DNA of 64,000 bases, taken from contig JAZKIY010000006.1 of NCBI GenBank assembly GCA_040384665.1, positions 62,001 to 126,000 on the forward strand. Direction: 5' to 3'. The position numbers and the translations under genes are program-made. Within the stretch, counting starts at the first letter, position 1; each line of letters starts with the position of its first letter. Source of the stretch: PCRC01 sp040384665 (lineage in GTDB: Bacteria > Pseudomonadota > Gammaproteobacteria > Burkholderiales > Burkholderiaceae_C). The notes beneath the pieces were generated by a model. That model was given only the letters and a program-made list of their open reading frames with translations, did not search any database and was not told the origin of the DNA. Positions 24,133 to 33,122 of this stretch are shown piece after piece.

Positions 24133-25539
24133 ATGAGCTGGCATCGCTGGACCTGTTTTTTGACCGCTCTGGCGCTTCCAGGCCTGTCCTTCGCCGCCGA
24201 TGTGGATGGGCGTCAGCTGTCCGTGATCTGGGGTGTGCCGTTTGCGGGCATTTTGCTGTCGATTGCGCTGATGCCCTTGTTGGCCCCGCAGTTCTGGCAC
24301 CACCACTACGGCAAGGTATCGGCCTCCTGGGCATTGTCTTTTTTGCTGCCGTTTTGTGCGGTGTACGGGTTGGACGCCGTTGGCACAAGCCTGGTGCACG
24401 TTGCGCTGGCCGAGTACATCCCGTTCATCATTTTGCTCACAGCGCTGTTCACTGTGGCGGGCGGCATCCATGTCCGGGGTAACCTGCACGGCAGTCCTGG
24501 ACTGAATACCGGCATCCTGGCGATTGGGGCGGTACTGGCCAGTGTGATGGGCACCACAGGCGCATCGATGCTGCTGATCAGACCATTGATTCGTGCCAAT
24601 GACAACCGAGCCCACAAGGCCCACACGGTGGTGTTTTTCATCTTCATCGTGTCCAACGCCGGTGGCTCCCTCACACCGCTCGGCGATCCACCGTTGTTCC
24701 TTGGGTTTCTGAAAGGTGTGGATTTCTTCTGGACACTCCAACACATCTTTCCCGAGACATTGTTCCTCGTCGGCACGCTGCTGACCTTGTTTTATCTGCT
24801 GGACCGCTGGTACTACAACAAGCAAGGGGTGTTGCCGGCAGACCCCACACCAGACACCCGCCGCATTGGTTTTGACGGGGGTGCCAACTTTATTTTTCTG
24901 GCCTGCATTGCCGGGCTGGTCCTGCTGAGCGGCTTCTGGAAATCGCCCGTGGTGTTCAGTGTCTGGGGCACCGACGTTGGTTTGCCTGGGCTGGTTCGGG
25001 ACGTTGGCCTGGTCGCGGTGACGTTGATCTCACTGCAACTCACCGCCAGCAGCGTGCACCAGGCCAACCAGTTCTCCTGGGCGCCCATGGCCGAGGTGGC
25101 CAAGCTGTTTGCCGGCATTTTCCTGACCATCATCCCGGTGATCGCGATGCTCAAAGCGGGCGCCTCCGGGCCTTTTGGTGCTGTGGTGTCGGCCGTGACG
25201 CGACCCGATGGCCAGCCCGACCCGGCGATGTACTTCTGGGCCTCCGGTCTGCTCAGCTCCTTTCTGGACAACGCGCCAACCTACCTGGTATTTTTCAACA
25301 CTGCAGGCGGCGACCCGCAGACACTGATGACGTCTCTGGCACCGACACTGGCCGCTATTTCTGCCGGCGCGGTGTTCATGGGTGCCAACACCTACATCGG
25401 CAATGCCCCCAATTTGATGGTCAAAGCGATTGCCGAGGACCGAGGTGTCAAAATGCCCAGCTTCTTCGGCTACATGCTGTGGTCGTTCGGTATCCTGGTG
25501 CCGCTGTTTCTTGCCATGACATTCATCTGGTTCCGTTGA
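24133..25539 (+). CDS. NhaD-type sodium:proton antiporter
   Basis: The 468-residue integral membrane protein belongs to the ion-transporter (ArsB/NhaD) superfamily. It begins with a signal-like hydrophobic stretch (LTALALPGLSFA). It has conserved loops SNAGGSLTPLGDPPLFLGFL and SSFLDNAPTYLVFF, typical of NhaD antiporters, and about a dozen hydrophobic segments. It probably exports Na+ or Li+ in exchange for protons. The ATG at 24133 has GGAGG 4 nt upstream. The dehydrogenase gene starts two bases after its stop. Confidence 0.9.
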   Translation: MSWHRWTCFLTALALPGLSFAADVDGRQLSVIWGVPFAGILLSIALMPLLAPQFWHHHYGKVSASWALSFLLPFCAVYGLDAVGTSLVHVALAEYIPFIILLTALFTVAGGIHVRGNLHGSPGLNTGILAIGAVLASVMGTTGASMLLIRPLIRANDNRAHKAHTVVFFIFIVSNAGGSLTPLGDPPLFLGFLKGVDFFWTLQHIFPETLFLVGTLLTLFYLLDRWYYNKQGVLPADPTPDTRRIGFDGGANFIFLACIAGLVLLSGFWKSPVVFSVWGTDVGLPGLVRDVGLVAVTLISLQLTASSVHQANQFSWAPMAEVAKLFAGIFLTIIPVIAMLKAGASGPFGAVVSAVTRPDGQPDPAMYFWASGLLSSFLDNAPTYLVFFNTAGGDPQTLMTSLAPTLAAISAGAVFMGANTYIGNAPNLMVKAIAEDRGVKMPSFFGYMLWSFGILVPLFLAMTFIWFR

Positions 25540-25540
25540 C

Positions 25541-26527
25541 ATGACCCAAGCCAAAATCCTCGTCGCCCGCGCGGTGTTTCCTGAAATTATTGCGTCGCTG
25601 CAAGCCCATTTCGAAGTGACCTCCAACCAGGACGATGTGGTGTGGAGCAAGGCGCAGCTGATCGAGCAACTCCAGGGCAAAGACGGTGCACTGACCACCG
25701 GCAGTGAGCGGATCGACGCCGATGTGCTGGCGGCCTGCCCGCAGCTCAAGATCGCCGCCAACATGGCGGTGGGCTACAACAACTTCGATCTGGCGGCCAT
25801 GAGCACCCACGGTGTGCAAGGCACCAACACGCCCGACGTGCTAACCGACACCACCGCTGACTTTGGTTTTGCCTTGTTGATGGCCACCGCCCGCCGCATC
25901 ACTGAAAGCGAGCATTTTCTGCGTCGCGGTGAGTGGACCAAATGGCGCTACGACATGTTCATGGGGGGCGACATCCATGGCGCAACGCTGGGCATTCTGG
26001 GCATGGGGCGCATTGGCCAAGGCATTGCCCAGCGTGGCGCGCATGGTTTTGGCATGAAGGTGATTTACCACAACCGCTCCCGGCTGGACGCGACGGCCGA
26101 AGCCCGTTGCAATGCCACCTATGTCAGCAAGGAAGACCTGTTGAAACGTGCCGACCACCTGGTGTTGGTACTGCCGTATTCCGCCGAGTCACACCACAGC
26201 ATTGGCGCGGCCGAACTGGCACAGATGCAGCCCACCGCCACACTGGTCAACATTGCGCGCGGTGGCATTGTGGACGACGCTGCACTGGCCGCCGCGTTGA
26301 AGGCGCGGACCATTGCCGCCGCCGGGCTGGACGTGTTTGAAGGGGAACCCAAGGTTCACCCCGACCTCCTCACGCTGCCCAATGTCGTGCTCACCCCGCA
26401 CATTGCCAGCGCCAGCGGCCCGACCCGTTTGGCCATGGCCAAGCTCGCCGCCGACAACCTGGTGGCATTTTTCAAACAGAATACAGTGCTGACCCCAGTC
26501 AACGCTGTCGTTTCAGCTATTAAATAA
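25541..26527 (+). CDS. D-2-hydroxyacid dehydrogenase (glyoxylate/hydroxypyruvate reductase type)
   Basis: The 328-residue protein has the NAD(P)-binding motif LGILGMGRIGQGIAQRG and the catalytic triad of the family. The arginine lies in VNIARGGIVDD, the glutamate in DVFEGEP and the histidine in VLTPHIASAS. It likely reduces glyoxylate or hydroxypyruvate. The last codons and the TAA stop (GCTATTAAATAA) lie inside a short palindrome at 26516-26532, a copy of a dispersed repeat that seems to have supplied the C-terminus. Confidence 0.92.
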   Translation: MTQAKILVARAVFPEIIASLQAHFEVTSNQDDVVWSKAQLIEQLQGKDGALTTGSERIDADVLAACPQLKIAANMAVGYNNFDLAAMSTHGVQGTNTPDVLTDTTADFGFALLMATARRITESEHFLRRGEWTKWRYDMFMGGDIHGATLGILGMGRIGQGIAQRGAHGFGMKVIYHNRSRLDATAEARCNATYVSKEDLLKRADHLVLVLPYSAESHHSIGAAELAQMQPTATLVNIARGGIVDDAALAAALKARTIAAAGLDVFEGEPKVHPDLLTLPNVVLTPHIASASGPTRLAMAKLAADNLVAFFKQNTVLTPVNAVVSAIK

Positions 26528-26532
26528 ATAGC
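26516..26532. repeat. GCTATT-AAATA-AATAGC palindrome at the dehydrogenase stop
   Basis: A perfect 6-bp inverted repeat with a 5-nt spacer. It resembles the other short GCTAT/ATAGC elements in this window (29901, 55409, 59111). It provides the stop codon of the dehydrogenase gene and ends two bases before the rmuC ATG. Confidence 0.6.
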
Positions 26533-26533
26533 A

Positions 26534-27898
26534 ATGCAATTGGCTACAGAATCTGTTGGGCTATGGGCCTTGGTGGCCCTGTGTGTGCTGAATGGGGTGT
26601 TGTTGCTGGTGCTGTTGTGGCGCAAGCCGAGCGATGCGGTGCCGGCCGCCTTGCTCAGCGGCATGGGTGCCACCAGCGAGCGGCTGGCGCGCGAACTGCG
26701 GCAAGAAATCAGCGAGTCGGCACGCAGCGGTCGGCAGGAGCTGGGCGGTAATCTGGCGAATTTTCAGCAGGCAATGGTGTTGCAGAGTGCCGAAGCCATT
26801 CGCACCCAGAACAGCCAGATTGACGCATTCGGCCAGCAATTGGCACTTTTGCAGAAAACCCTGTCCGACACCCTCACCACGCAATTGCAGAGCCTGAGCG
26901 AGTCCAACGCCCGGCGTATTCAGGAAGTGCGGGCCACGCTGGAAACCCAGTTGGCCCAGCTGCAGCAAACCAACGCCGCCAAGCTCGACGAAATGCGCAA
27001 GACAGTGGACGAGAAGCTGCAGCACACGCTGGAAACCCGACTGGGCGAAAGTTTCAAGCAGGTCGCTGACCGGCTGGAACAGGTGCACAAGGGCCTGGGT
27101 GAAATGCAGAGTCTGGCACAGGGTGTGGGCGACCTGCAGCGGGTGTTGACCAATGTGAAGACACGCGGCATGTTCGGCGAGGTGCAACTGGAAGCGCTGC
27201 TGGAACAGGTACTGACCACCGAGCAGTATGGCAAGCAAATCGAGACCAAGCCGCGCAGCAACCAGCGGGTGGATTTTGCAGTGCGCTTCCCTGGCCGCAG
27301 CGCCGACGGCGCGCCTGTGTGGTTGCCGATCGACGCGAAGTTCCCGCGCGACGACTACGAGCGCCTGCTGGACGCCCACGAACGGGCGGACGCTGTTGGC
27401 GCAGAAGCCGCCGCCAAAGCGCTGGAAGCGCGCATCCGCACCGAGGCCAAATCCATCGCCGAGAGCTACCTGGCGCCACCACACACGACCGATTTTGCGA
27501 TCCTGTTTTTGCCGATTGAAAGCCTGTACGCCGAGGTGCTGCGCCGACCCGGCTTGATGGACAGCCTGCAACGCGACCATCGAGTCACGCTGGCTGGCCC
27601 TACCACGCTGCTGGCGATGCTCAACAGCCTGCACATGGGTTTTCGCACATTGGCACTGGAGCAGCAGGCCTCCGAAGTCTGGAAAGTGCTGGGCGCAGTG
27701 AAGACGGAATTCGAGCGCTACGGCGAATGGGTGGCGCGCATCAAGGAGCAGGTGCAGAAAGCGTCTGACACCCTGGACAAGGCAGACACCCGCACCAAGC
27801 AGATGCGACGCGCCCTCAAAGTGGTGGAAGCGCTGCCCGACGCACAAGCCCAGTCACTGCTGCCTGGGGATGCACTGGGCGATGACGCCGAGGCTTAG
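26534..27898 (+). CDS. rmuC: DNA recombination protein RmuC
   Basis: The 454-residue protein has one N-terminal membrane helix (LWALVALCVLNGVLLLVLLW), a long coiled coil (LQSLSESNARRIQEVRATLE onward) and a nuclease-like RmuC domain. The domain contains KTRGMFGEVQLEALLEQVL and LPIDAKFPRDDYERLLDA. RmuC limits rearrangements at inverted repeats; the fold is related to restriction endonucleases. It overlaps the convergent LOG-family gene by 4 bp at the 3' ends. Confidence 0.95.
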   Translation: MQLATESVGLWALVALCVLNGVLLLVLLWRKPSDAVPAALLSGMGATSERLARELRQEISESARSGRQELGGNLANFQQAMVLQSAEAIRTQNSQIDAFGQQLALLQKTLSDTLTTQLQSLSESNARRIQEVRATLETQLAQLQQTNAAKLDEMRKTVDEKLQHTLETRLGESFKQVADRLEQVHKGLGEMQSLAQGVGDLQRVLTNVKTRGMFGEVQLEALLEQVLTTEQYGKQIETKPRSNQRVDFAVRFPGRSADGAPVWLPIDAKFPRDDYERLLDAHERADAVGAEAAAKALEARIRTEAKSIAESYLAPPHTTDFAILFLPIESLYAEVLRRPGLMDSLQRDHRVTLAGPTTLLAMLNSLHMGFRTLALEQQASEVWKVLGAVKTEFERYGEWVARIKEQVQKASDTLDKADTRTKQMRRALKVVEALPDAQAQSLLPGDALGDDAEA

Positions 27899-28758
27899 AG
27901 CTTGTAGAACGCCCTGATCGCATCCCAGGCAGCCTGCGGCTCGTCCACGTATTGAAAGAGCTTCAGGTCTTCTTCCGAAATGGCACCTTCTTCCACCAGC
28001 ACCTGTGGGTTGAACAAACGCTGCCAGTAGTCGCTGCCGAACAGGATGATGGGCACTGGTTTGGACTTTTTTGTCTGCACCAGCGTGATGGTCTCGAACA
28101 ACTCGTCCAGCGTGCCAAAACCGCCTGGAAAAGCCACCAGCGCCTTGGCCCGCATCATGAAGTGCATCTTGCGCAGCGCGAAGTAATGGAACTTGAAGCT
28201 CAGCTCTGGCGTGACATAGGGGTTGGGTTTTTCTTCGCGCGGCAGCGCAATGGCCAAGCCGACGCTTTTGCCGCCAGCCTCAAATGCCCCGCGGTTGGCC
28301 GCTTCCATGATGCCCGGGCCGCCGCCAGTGGAGACAAACAGCTTGTCGACAGCGGGCTTGCTGGCACTGTATTGGGCCACCAAGCGGCCGAAAGAGCGCG
28401 CGGCTTCGTAGAACCGGGCGTTGCGCATCAACGTCTGGGCCTTGGCAATGGCTTGTGTGTCGCCTGTGGCCTGCACGTGTGCAAGGTGTTCGCGTGCTTC
28501 TTCCTCGCTGCGAAAGCGGGCACTGCCGAACACCACCACGGTGTTCTCGACGCCGTGCTCGTGTTGCGCCAGGTCGGGCTTGAGCATTTCCAACTGGAAG
28601 CGGATACCCCGTGTTTCACGGCGCAACAGAAATTCGGGGTCTGCGAAAGCCAGCCGTTCGGTATCGGGTTCGAGCGGATTGCCGGCGCTGTTGTGGGCCT
28701 GCAGGGTGGCCCAGGCATCGGCCAGGCGGCGGTCGTGCAGGTTCTGGTTGTTGTTCAT
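27895..28758 (-). CDS. LOG-family protein (nucleoside 5'-monophosphate phosphoribohydrolase type)
   Basis: The 287-residue protein belongs to the TIGR00730/LOG family. The glycine-rich loop STGGGPGIMEAANRGAFEAGG occurs here in slightly shorter form (STGGGPGIMEAA), and the catalytic PGGFGTLDELFE motif follows. LOG enzymes split cytokinin-type nucleotides or AMP-like nucleotides into base and ribose 5-phosphate. The N-terminal ~80 residues make it longer than plant-type LOG (about 190 residues), as is common in proteobacterial homologues. The physiological substrate is unknown. Confidence 0.88.
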   Translation of the reverse strand: MNNNQNLHDRRLADAWATLQAHNSAGNPLEPDTERLAFADPEFLLRRETRGIRFQLEMLKPDLAQHEHGVENTVVVFGSARFRSEEEAREHLAHVQATGDTQAIAKAQTLMRNARFYEAARSFGRLVAQYSASKPAVDKLFVSTGGGPGIMEAANRGAFEAGGKSVGLAIALPREEKPNPYVTPELSFKFHYFALRKMHFMMRAKALVAFPGGFGTLDELFETITLVQTKKSKPVPIILFGSDYWQRLFNPQVLVEEGAISEEDLKLFQYVDEPQAAWDAIRAFYKL

Positions 28759-28833
28759 GTTTTGTCTCTGTCGTCGTTGTTTTTAATTAGGACTTCGCTG
28801 GCTGGGGCGTGGTTCCCGTGCGGTGGCCAATCC

Positions 28834-28866
28834 AAAAAACAAAGGGCTCCCTGCGGGAGCCCTTTG
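28834..28866 (-). terminator. Rho-independent terminator of efp
   Basis: A 12-bp perfect stem, CAAAGGGCTCCC / GGGAGCCCTTTG, with a 3-nt loop has a run of A on its left flank (28834-28839). This reads as a T-run on the minus strand. It lies 33 bp after the efp stop codon. Confidence 0.9.
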
Positions 28867-28898
28867 TGCCTGTCGAGCCACCGTTGCCGGCAGTGCGG

Positions 28899-29453
28899 TC
28901 AGACGCGTTTGCGGTATTCGCCGGTGCGGGTGTCGATCTCGACCTTGTCGCCCTGGGCCACGAAAATCGGCACGCCGATCTCGAAGCCGGTGGCGATCTT
29001 GGCGGGCTTGAGCACCTTGCCCGAGGTGTCGCCCTTGACGGCGGGTTCGGTCCAGGTGATTTCGCGCTCGACGCTGGTGGGCAGTTCCACCGAAATCGCC
29101 TTGCCGTCGTAGAACACCACTTCCACCGCCATGCCGTCTTCGAGGTAGTTCAGGGCGTCGCCCATGTTTTCAGCTTCGACTTCGTATTGGTTGTACTCGG
29201 CGTCCATGCAGACGTACATCGGGTCGGCAAAGTAGGAGTAGGTGCAGTCCTTTTTGTCGAGGATGACCTGGTCCATCTTGTCGTCGGCCTTGAAGACAAC
29301 TTCGGTGCCGAAGTTGGCGATCAGGCTTTTGAGCTTCATGCGCACGGTGGCAGAGTTGCGGCCGCCGCGGCTGTATTCGGTTTTGAGCACGACCATTGGG
29401 TCTTTGCCGTGCATGATGACGTTACCGGCACGGATTTCTTGAGCGATTTTCAT
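28899..29453 (-). CDS. efp: Translation elongation factor P, arginine-32 type
   Basis: EF-P relieves ribosome stalling at consecutive prolines. The 184-residue protein has the three-domain EF-P fold and starts MKIAQEIRAGNVIMHGKDP. The tip of the domain I loop reads YSRGGRNSA, which places an arginine at residue 32 where E. coli has a modified lysine. In betaproteobacteria and pseudomonads this arginine is rhamnosylated by EarP, whose gene lies directly upstream on the same strand. The open frame extends further 5' but without EF-P homology, so ATG 29453 is the start. Confidence 0.97.
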   Translation of the reverse strand: MKIAQEIRAGNVIMHGKDPMVVLKTEYSRGGRNSATVRMKLKSLIANFGTEVVFKADDKMDQVILDKKDCTYSYFADPMYVCMDAEYNQYEVEAENMGDALNYLEDGMAVEVVFYDGKAISVELPTSVEREITWTEPAVKGDTSGKVLKPAKIATGFEIGVPIFVAQGDKVEIDTRTGEYRKRV

Positions 29454-29544
29454 GGCGTTACAGGAGAGTAGGCCGCTGGCGCGGCGAAGTGACTGAGCGC
29501 TGCTGCAACTGGCCAGCTTGGCGAATTCAGCAAAGCCTTGAATT

Positions 29545-30615
29545 TTAACGGTTTTCAGCCACAAAACCCAGCAGCTGCGTGGCCAGGTCCGTCTGTACCA
29601 GCAGTTCGCGACGCCATTCTGCGATGCATCTGGTCCACCCGGCCCAGTCCGGCGCTGGCAGCGGGGCTTGGCTGACACCGTTCCAAGTGAGGTGAAAGTT
29701 GCGCAAAGAGGTGGGTGCGCGCAGCGCCTCCAGAAAGGCTTGCAGCTTGGTGTGGTGAGCGTTGTCGTGCTGCGGGTAGATGTGCCAGACCAGCGGCTTG
29801 CCGGCCCACAGGGCGCGCACCAACGAGTCTTCACCGCGAACGAAATTGAGATCACAAGCCCACAACAGGCGGTCAAAGTCGCGTTGGGGCAGGGTGGGTA
29901 AGTACGAAATTGATAGCGAACTTGCGAGGTTTTTCCAGGGCTCACGGCCGATTTGGCCATTAATTTCCGCCAAAACGGCTTGTTGGGGCCTGCCAAAGGC
30001 CACCAGCAGCCTTGTGGGCGCAGCATCGTTCGCCAGCCAGCGCAGCCAGGCACCCAGGGCGGTGGGTTCGTAGCAAAACAGCGACACCAGCCGTTCGCCT
30101 TGCCAGTCAATGCCTTGTTGGTTCAGCCAGTCGGCGCGGTCAAATGACGCCTGTTCTGCCAGCAGGCCGGGTTCACGCAGCAAGCCGCCAGTGCTGGCGC
30201 TGAAGCCGGGGTAGAAGAAATGCTTGGTCAAGCCAGCGCCGGGGCCATGCAGCACTGGCGACGGCAGTTGGTGGTTGCGTGCCGCATAGGACTCCGCCGT
30301 CAGATACTCGAGATTCAGCCAAACGGGTGAGCGCGGTGCTTGTGCCATCTGGGTGGCAAAAGTGCTGGGCAGTTCGCAGCCAAAGGCTTCCACCACCACG
30401 TCGCCAGGTGCGACGCCGCTCCAGGTCGCGTCGTCGCGCCATGGCCAGGGTGTGACGCCAGCGCAGCCTTGGGGCGCCATCCAGGCCAGCGCGGACAGGT
30501 CGTCGGCCCACAGGCGTACGGTCTCACCACGCCGGGCGAGGTCGGCGGCCAGCCGCCAGCACACGCCGATGTCGCCATGGTTGTCGATGACCTTGCAGAA
30601 AATATCCCAGCGCAT
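29545..30615 (-). CDS. earP: EF-P arginine-32 rhamnosyltransferase EarP
   Basis: EarP transfers rhamnose from dTDP-rhamnose to Arg32 of EF-P. The 356-residue protein (former DUF2331) begins MRWDIFCKVIDNHGDIGVCW, the family's conserved start with the catalytic-region aspartate in NHGDIG. It also contains RGEDSLVRALWAGKPLVWHI, a GT-B nucleotide-sugar binding segment. ATG 30615 is chosen for this conservation. efp follows 91 bp downstream. Bases 29901-29917 in the middle of the gene match a dispersed GCTAC/ATAGC repeat. Only 38 bp separate it from the divergent uvrC. Confidence 0.95.
   Translation of the reverse strand: MRWDIFCKVIDNHGDIGVCWRLAADLARRGETVRLWADDLSALAWMAPQGCAGVTPWPWRDDATWSGVAPGDVVVEAFGCELPSTFATQMAQAPRSPVWLNLEYLTAESYAARNHQLPSPVLHGPGAGLTKHFFYPGFSASTGGLLREPGLLAEQASFDRADWLNQQGIDWQGERLVSLFCYEPTALGAWLRWLANDAAPTRLLVAFGRPQQAVLAEINGQIGREPWKNLASSLSISYLPTLPQRDFDRLLWACDLNFVRGEDSLVRALWAGKPLVWHIYPQHDNAHHTKLQAFLEALRAPTSLRNFHLTWNGVSQAPLPAPDWAGWTRCIAEWRRELLVQTDLATQLLGFVAENR
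29901..29917. repeat. Dispersed palindrome copy inside earP
   Basis: AGTACGAAATTGATAGC matches the pattern GCTACAAAATTGATAGC seen at 59111, apart from the outer positions. It lies in frame within earP and encodes a short stretch near LASSLSISYLPTLP. Confidence 0.5.
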
Positions 30616-30653
30616 GCCCGTTCCTTCAGTCGGGATTGTCCACAATACAGCCC

Positions 30654-32621
30654 ATGGATCCCGCTCCCGAACCGCTCGCAGACGGCCCGTCTGCCGACGC
30701 ACCCCATTCCGCGCAATTGCTCAGCGAGGTGGTGGCCTTGCCGTCACTGCCGGGGGTTTACCGCTATTTCGACGCCAACAACCAACTGCTGTACGTGGGC
30801 AAGGCCCGCGACCTGAAAAAGCGCGTGTCGAGCTATTTCCAGAAGAACCATGGCGGCAGCCGCATTGGCCACATGGTTGGCAAGATCGTGCGGCTGGAGA
30901 CCACGGTGGTGCGCTCCGAAGCCGAGGCGCTGCTGCTGGAGAACAACCTGATCAAGACGTTGAACCCGCGTTTCAACATTCTGTTTCGGGATGACAAAAG
31001 CTACCCCTATTTGAAGATCACCGGGCCTGGGGCGGCCTCGGCTACCGGTGCGCCGGCGTACCCGCGGGTGGCCTATTACCGGGGTGCGGTGGAAAAAAAG
31101 CACCACTACTTCGGCCCTTACCCCAGTGCCTGGGCGGTGAAAGAGTCTATTTTGCTGTTGCAAAAGGTGTTTCGCCTGCGCACCTGCGAAGACACGGTGT
31201 TTGCCAACCGCACGCGACCCTGCCTGCTGTACCAGATCAAGCGCTGTTCTGGCCCCTGCGTGGGGCATATTGCGCCCGAGACTTACGCGCAGGACGTGGC
31301 CAACGCGGAGGAGTTCCTGCGTGGCGAAACACAGGGCGTGTTGTTGGCGCTGGAAGCCCGCATGCGTGGCCACGCAGAGCTGCTGGAGTTCGAGCAGGCA
31401 GCGGACATCCGCAACCAGATCTCGGCGTTGTCCCGGGTGCTGCACCAGCAGTCGGTGGAGACGGGGGTCGACAAGGACGCCGACATCCTGGCGGTGCAGG
31501 TGCAGGGCGGCAAAGCCTGCGTCAACCTGGCGGTGGTGCGGGGTGGCCGGCATCTGGGGGACCGCGCCTATTTCCCGGTGCATGTGGAAGACGCGGCCAG
31601 CATGAGCCAGGCCGATGAAGCCGAAGAAGGTGGTGGCGCCGTGGCCACATTGCCTGTTGAGCAACTTGTGCTGGAGGCCTTCATTGCGCAGCACTACATG
31701 GATGTACCACCCCCCCCCGCGCTGATCACCAGCACACCGGTCAGCAAGGTGTTGGTGAACGCGCTGTCTGGCCAGGCGGGCTACCGCATCAGCGCGGTGC
31801 ACAACCCGCGCGAGCAGCGGCGCATCTGGCTGGAGATGGCGCAAAAGAATGCGGCGATCCAACTCGCCCGCCTGCTGGCAGAAGAGGGCTCTCAACAGGC
31901 CCGCACCCGCGCGCTGGTGATGGCGCTGGACATGGCGCCCGACAGCCTGGACGAACTGCGCATCGAGTGCTTTGACATTTCGCACACGGCGGGCGAAGCC
32001 ACACAGGCTTCGTGTGTGGTGTTCCACCACCACAAACTGCAGAGCAGCGAATACCGCCGTTACAACATCGACGGCATCACCCCTGGCGACGACTACGCGG
32101 CCATGCGCCAGGTGCTGTTGCGGCGCTACAGCAAGCTGGCCGAGGCATGCGCCCACGACCCGGGCAGCAAGGCCATGCCCGACATCGTGCTGATTGACGG
32201 TGGAAAAGGGCAGGTGAGCACGGCCCGTGAGGTGTTTGAGGGCCTGGGGCTTGACCTGTCACGCATTGTCGGTGTCGAGAAAGGCGAGGGCCGCAAGGTG
32301 GGGCTGGAGGATCTGGTCTTTGCCGATGGCCGCGAGAAAATCTACCTTGGCAAGGACTCTGCCGCGCTGATGCTGGTGGCTCAGATCCGCGACGAAGCCC
32401 ACCGTTTTGCCATCACGGGCATGCGGGCACAGCGTGCCAAGGTGCGTACCGGCAGCAGCAAGCTCGAAGATATTCCCGGCATTGGTCCCAAAAGACGTGC
32501 GAAACTGCTGCAACGGTTTGGTGGCATCCGCGGTGTGGCGGCTGCAGGAGCCGCTGACATTGCCACTGTGGATGGCATATCCAAAGAACTGGCGGAGGAA
32601 ATCTACCGTGCGCTTCACTAA
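30654..32621 (+). CDS. uvrC: Excinuclease ABC subunit C
   Basis: UvrC makes both incisions in nucleotide excision repair. The 655-residue protein has the N-terminal GIY-YIG nuclease domain (LPGVYRYFDANNQLLYVGKA). A UVR motif occurs in the middle (ELLEFEQAADIRNQISAL), then the RNase H-like nuclease domain (ECFDISHTAGEATQASCV and VLIDGGKGQVSTAREV). C-terminal helix-hairpin-helix repeats follow (LEDIPGIGPKRRAKLLQRFG). Start ATG 30654 precedes MDPAPEPL; an in-frame TTG at 30636 is less likely. The gene overlaps the next by 14 bp. Confidence 0.97.
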   Translation: MDPAPEPLADGPSADAPHSAQLLSEVVALPSLPGVYRYFDANNQLLYVGKARDLKKRVSSYFQKNHGGSRIGHMVGKIVRLETTVVRSEAEALLLENNLIKTLNPRFNILFRDDKSYPYLKITGPGAASATGAPAYPRVAYYRGAVEKKHHYFGPYPSAWAVKESILLLQKVFRLRTCEDTVFANRTRPCLLYQIKRCSGPCVGHIAPETYAQDVANAEEFLRGETQGVLLALEARMRGHAELLEFEQAADIRNQISALSRVLHQQSVETGVDKDADILAVQVQGGKACVNLAVVRGGRHLGDRAYFPVHVEDAASMSQADEAEEGGGAVATLPVEQLVLEAFIAQHYMDVPPPPALITSTPVSKVLVNALSGQAGYRISAVHNPREQRRIWLEMAQKNAAIQLARLLAEEGSQQARTRALVMALDMAPDSLDELRIECFDISHTAGEATQASCVVFHHHKLQSSEYRRYNIDGITPGDDYAAMRQVLLRRYSKLAEACAHDPGSKAMPDIVLIDGGKGQVSTAREVFEGLGLDLSRIVGVEKGEGRKVGLEDLVFADGREKIYLGKDSAALMLVAQIRDEAHRFAITGMRAQRAKVRTGSSKLEDIPGIGPKRRAKLLQRFGGIRGVAAAGAADIATVDGISKELAEEIYRALH

Positions 32622-33087
32622 GTTTGGCTACGCATCGGTACTGACGCTGCTGGCTGGTTGTATTGGCGCGCCAGCGCCACCTGCCAAGCCAACGCCCCCT
32701 GCAGGCACCGCGCCACCGGCCAAAGAGCCAGCTGCAGCGTTGCCCGCCGCCAAGGCCCGCAACTGGGACGACTACCGCCTGACCGCGGCGCGCCGCATCG
32801 TGCAGGCCAATGTGGCCGACAGTTTCAGCGGGCCGTTGCCGCAGCGTTTGCAGTCGATTCCGGTGCTGCAGGTACAACTCAACCGCGACGGCTCTGTCCG
32901 CCGCATCGAGGTGCTGCGCACGCCGAAGTTTGCACCGCAAACAGTGAAGCTGGCCATGGCTGCCGTTCACCAGGCAGCGCCGTTTGGCTCGGTGGCCCAC
33001 CTGCCGCAGCCTTGGCAGTTCAACGAGACCTTTCTTTACAACGACGACCTGAAATTCCAGTTGCGTTCGCTGGCCGCGGTGGAATAG
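32608..33087 (+). CDS. Putative lipoprotein with TonB-like C-terminal domain
   Basis: The 159-residue product begins at GTG 32608, inside the end of uvrC, with GGAGGAAA upstream. It has a short lipoprotein signal (FGYASVLTLLAGC). A Pro/Ala-rich linker follows, then a domain resembling the TonB/TolA C-terminal fold (VLQVQLNRDGSVRRIEVLRT and APQTVKLAMAAVHQAAPFG). It is probably anchored to a membrane in the periplasm. No partner genes are near and the function is unknown. Confidence 0.8.
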   Translation: MRFTKFGYASVLTLLAGCIGAPAPPAKPTPPAGTAPPAKEPAAALPAAKARNWDDYRLTAARRIVQANVADSFSGPLPQRLQSIPVLQVQLNRDGSVRRIEVLRTPKFAPQTVKLAMAAVHQAAPFGSVAHLPQPWQFNETFLYNDDLKFQLRSLAAVE

Positions 33088-33122
33088 TCCGCCTGACCAC
33101 CAGACCGTGCCAGAATCACGCC

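Noticed and set aside
29454..30110. N-terminal extension of the efp frame into earP sequence
   Set aside because: The extra ~220 codons are antisense-free but lie in the wrong frame of earP; EF-P homology begins exactly at ATG 29453.
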